Shown: in pieces, positions 61,389 to 64,000 of the stretch
How the letters are laid out: every line of letters begins with the position of its first letter
How positions within the stretch are numbered: the stretch's first letter is position 1
Notes under the pieces: generated by a model
Told to the model about the DNA's origin: nothing
Databases searched by the model: none
The model's input: only the letters and a program-made list of their open reading frames with translations
Made by a program: the position numbers and the translations under genes
From: Aquisalinus luteolus
GTDB lineage: Bacteria; Pseudomonadota; Alphaproteobacteria; Caulobacterales; Parvularculaceae
Direction: 5' to 3'
Assembly: GCF_009712425.2 (NCBI RefSeq)
Contig: NZ_VCJR02000001.1
Location: 558,001-622,000, forward strand
Length of the DNA: 64,000 nt

Positions 61389-64000
61389 TCATTCTGCCGG
61401 CTGTAACGAGGCGGACGGTTCATCTTCTGCGCCCGGCTTTTTCAGCGGCTTGGCACCCGTCAGCTTGCGGATGATCACGTAGAACAGCGGGGCGAAGAAC
61501 ACGCCGAAAACCGTCGCCGCGATCATCCCGCCAAGCACGGCGGAGCCGATGGCAACACGGGCTGCCGCGCCGGCACCGCTCGACAGGGCGAGCGGGATGA
61601 CACCGAAGCCGAAGGCGAGCGAGGTCATCAGGATCGGGCGGAAGCGCATGCGCACCGCTTCCAGCGTTGCCTCGATCAGTTCCTTGCCTTCCTCTTCCAG
61701 CAGCTTGGCGAATTCCACGATCAGGATCGCGTTTTTCGAGGCGAGGCCGATCGTGGTCAACAGGCCGACCTGGAAGAAGATGTCATTGGAAAGGCCCCGG
61801 AAATAGGCAGAGAGAAGCGCGCCGATAATGCCCAGCGGCATGATCAGGAGGACCGAAATTGGCACGGTCCAGCTTTCATACAGCGCGGCAAGGCACAGGA
61901 ACACGACCAGGATCGACAGGGCATAGAGCAGCGGCGCCTGGTTGCCGGATGTCTGTTCCTGAAGGGACAGCCCGGTCCACTCAAAGCTGATGCCTTGCGG
62001 CAGCTGACCGATGATGTTCTCGATCTCGTTCATCGCTTCGCCGGAGGAATAGCCCGGGGCTGCCTGACCCTGAATGTTCAAGGCCGGCACACCATTATAG
62101 CGTTGCAGCTGCGGGGAGCCGTAGGTCCATTCAGCTGTGGTGAAAGCGCTGAGCGGGATCATCTCGCCTTCATCATTACGGACCCGCAGGTCGGCGATAT
62201 CTTCCGGCATCATGCGATGCGGGGCATCTGCCTGAACATAAACGCGCTTGATCCGTCCACGGTCGATATAGTCGTTGACGTAAAGGCCACCAATCGCGAC
62301 CGATAGCGTGGAGTTCACCTGCGCGATATTGAGGCCGAGAGCCTGTGCCTTTTCAAAATCGACGCTGATATTGTATTGCGGATTGTCTTCCTGGCCGTTG
62401 GGGCGAACGCCCATCAGCTTCGGATTCTGTCCCGCCATGCCGAGCAACTGGTTGCGGGCATCAAGGAGAGCATCATGGCCAAGGCCACCGACATCCTGAA
62501 GATAGAGGTTGAAGCCGGAAGAGTTGCCAAGCTCGCTGATTGGCGGCGGCACGATGGTAAAGACCATGCCTTCCGTGATCTGGGAGAAGCGACCCATGGC
62601 TTGTCCGGCCAGATCCTGGGCGCTGATGTCGCGGTCTTTCCAGTCCTTCAGGCGTATAAAGGCAAGGCCCATATTCTGGCCCTGGCCCGCGAAAGAGAAG
62701 CCGGATGCCGTGAAGAGGCCCATCACCGCATCGCCCTGTTCTTCAAGGATATAAGTGCGGATTTCTTCCATCACTTCTTCCGTACGCTCCATGGAGGCGG
62801 AGGGCGGCAGCTGGACGAGGGCAATTGCACCGCCCTGGTCTTCGTCCGGCAGGAAGGATGTCGGGATACGTGTCGACAACAGCCCTGCGAAGACCAGCAA
62901 CAGCACGAACACACCGACGAACAGCCAGCGGCGGCGAATGATCCGGTCCACGGTTGCCTCATACCATTCGGTCAGGCTGTTGAAGGAGCGGTTGAACCAG
63001 TCGGCAGGGCGGGAAACGAGACCACGCCAGCCCTTTTTCTCGGTCGGCTCATGCGTGGCATCCTTGTGCTTGAGCAGGTTGGCACACAGGGCAGGCGACA
63101 GCACGATGGCAACGACAACCGACAGGATCATCGCGGAAACGATGGTGATCGAGAACTGGCGATAGATGATGCCGGTTGTTCCAGGGAAGAAGGCCATCGG
63201 TACGAACACGGCCGACAGCACAACTGCAATGCCGATCAGGGCGCCGGTGATCTGGTCCATGGATTTGCGTGTTGCTTCGCGTGGCGGCAAGCCGTCCTCC
63301 GACATCACGCGCTCGACGTTTTCCACGACGACGATGGCGTCATCGACGAGAAGGCCGATGGCGAGAACCATGGCAAACATCGTCAGTGTGTTGATGGAAA
63401 AGCCGAAGGCAAGCATGATCGCGAAGGTACCGAGCAGCACGACCGGTACGGCGATCATCGGCACCAGCGTCGCGCGGAATGATTGCAGGAAAACCAGCAT
63501 GACCAGGAAGACAAGGAAAACGGCTTCATAAAGCGTTTTTTCGACTTCGTGGATCGACTTGTCGATGAACGGTGTGGAATCGACCGGATAGATGATCTCG
63601 ACGCCCGGGGGCAGCGTGTTCTCCGTCAGCTCGGTCACGCGCTCGCGCACAGCCTCTGCCGTGTCCAGCGCATTTGCGCCGGTGGCAAGCTGTACGGCAA
63701 AACCAGTCGCGACCTTGCCGTTCCACTTGGCGACGCGACTATATTCGGCAGCGCCGACCTCGACCCGGGCAACGTCCTCGAGCCGCACGGTCGCGCCGCT
63801 CTCGGTCGTCAGCAGGGTGATGTCGCGGAACTCCTGCGGTGTCTGCAGCAGCGATTGAAGCGTGATTGTCGCGGTGATCTGCTGGCCCTCGACGAACGGG
63901 GCAGCACCAATCGCACCGGAGGACACCTGGGTGTTCTGCTCACGGATCGCCTGGACAACGTCGGAAGGCGTCAGGTTGAACTGTGTCAGCTTGTCGGTGT
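61389..64000 (-). CDS. RND multidrug efflux permease (HAE1/AcrB type), C-terminal part
   Basis: The open frame continues past the right edge, so 870 codons of about 1040 are here. The sequence before the local GTG at 63926 reads ...DKLTQFNLTPSDVVQAIREQNTQ, which is a normal AcrB segment. The proton-relay pair is in LLVDDAIVVVENVERV, followed by FVPMAFFPGTTGIIYRQFSITI. The second half has FFQVGLLTTIGLASKNAILIVEFAKLL and a C-terminal FAPLFYVIIRKL. The substrate is unknown; the adaptor gene presumably lies beyond 64000. Confidence 0.96.
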   Translation of the reverse strand, partial: TDKLTQFNLTPSDVVQAIREQNTQVSSGAIGAAPFVEGQQITATITLQSLLQTPQEFRDITLLTTESGATVRLEDVARVEVGAAEYSRVAKWNGKVATGFAVQLATGANALDTAEAVRERVTELTENTLPPGVEIIYPVDSTPFIDKSIHEVEKTLYEAVFLVFLVMLVFLQSFRATLVPMIAVPVVLLGTFAIMLAFGFSINTLTMFAMVLAIGLLVDDAIVVVENVERVMSEDGLPPREATRKSMDQITGALIGIAVVLSAVFVPMAFFPGTTGIIYRQFSITIVSAMILSVVVAIVLSPALCANLLKHKDATHEPTEKKGWRGLVSRPADWFNRSFNSLTEWYEATVDRIIRRRWLFVGVFVLLLVFAGLLSTRIPTSFLPDEDQGGAIALVQLPPSASMERTEEVMEEIRTYILEEQGDAVMGLFTASGFSFAGQGQNMGLAFIRLKDWKDRDISAQDLAGQAMGRFSQITEGMVFTIVPPPISELGNSSGFNLYLQDVGGLGHDALLDARNQLLGMAGQNPKLMGVRPNGQEDNPQYNISVDFEKAQALGLNIAQVNSTLSVAIGGLYVNDYIDRGRIKRVYVQADAPHRMMPEDIADLRVRNDEGEMIPLSAFTTAEWTYGSPQLQRYNGVPALNIQGQAAPGYSSGEAMNEIENIIGQLPQGISFEWTGLSLQEQTSGNQAPLLYALSILVVFLCLAALYESWTVPISVLLIMPLGIIGALLSAYFRGLSNDIFFQVGLLTTIGLASKNAILIVEFAKLLEEEGKELIEATLEAVRMRFRPILMTSLAFGFGVIPLALSSGAGAAARVAIGSAVLGGMIAATVFGVFFAPLFYVIIRKLTGAKPLKKPGAEDEPSASLQPAE

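Noticed and set aside
1-64000. CRISPR arrays, insertion sequences, integrases, rRNA, riboswitches of known class
   Set aside because: None recognised on either strand by reading; the two long inverted repeats are not flanked by transposase genes or target duplications.

Overview
This is a fairly GC-rich chromosomal segment of a Gram-negative, probably aerobic marine or aquatic alphaproteobacterium. The indications are a complete Entner-Doudoroff operon, a TonB-dependent receptor of the Xanthomonas/Caulobacter type beside SapC, cupin-like and tryptophan-halogenase genes, a carotenoid cluster, a CtrA-like box, and many TGATG/ATGA gene overlaps. The combination recalls Parvularculales, Caulobacterales or Hyphomonadales; placement below class is a guess. 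I saw no insertion sequence, phage, integrase, CRISPR array or rRNA, and one tRNA.

Layout. 1-3.5 kb: the 5' end of a TRIC-family channel gene (minus), elongator tRNA-Met followed by a perfect 22-bp inverted repeat, a TolC-family protein, and a three-gene envelope operon (DUF883, holin-like, PGPGW-like). 3.5-10.1 kb: a MaoC hydratase/CitE-type lyase pair, then a PilZ-like/methyltransferase fusion related to the PhcB family, convergent with a six-TM orphan histidine kinase, followed by an HSL-type esterase and an acyl-lipid desaturase. 10.3-16.0 kb: zwf-pgl-edd-glk-eda. 16.0-21.8 kb: tamA-tamB (minus). 22.0-28.7 kb: a six-gene beta-oxidation operon with three acyl-CoA dehydrogenases. 28.9-37.8 kb: isoprenoid/carotenoid genes (fni, crtE, crtB, crtI, crtY and a sterol-desaturase-type hydroxylase), with an ABC-2 exporter inside the cluster. 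37.8-43.7 kb: an RND efflux operon. 44.0-59.9 kb: a carbohydrate region (Na+/sugar symporter, aldose 1-epimerase, GH13 glucosidase, AraC-type regulator, two small secreted proteins, GH2 enzyme, TonB receptor, SapC, cupin-like protein, FAD halogenase). 59.95-64.0 kb: a second RND system (NodT-type outer-membrane lipoprotein plus a permease running off the window).

How the parts may work together. Sugars released by GH2 and taken up through the TonB receptor and symporter could be split by the GH13 enzyme, epimerised by GalM, phosphorylated by Glk and burned through the Entner-Doudoroff operon. Fatty acids enter the beta-oxidation operon. Fni and CrtE feed GGPP to CrtB, CrtI and CrtY. The least explained parts are the putative lipid-signal module (5.1-10.1 kb), the SapC/cupin/halogenase trio behind the TonB receptor, the ABC exporter in the carotenoid cluster, and two unrelated 22-bp perfect inverted repeats with nearly equal loop lengths.
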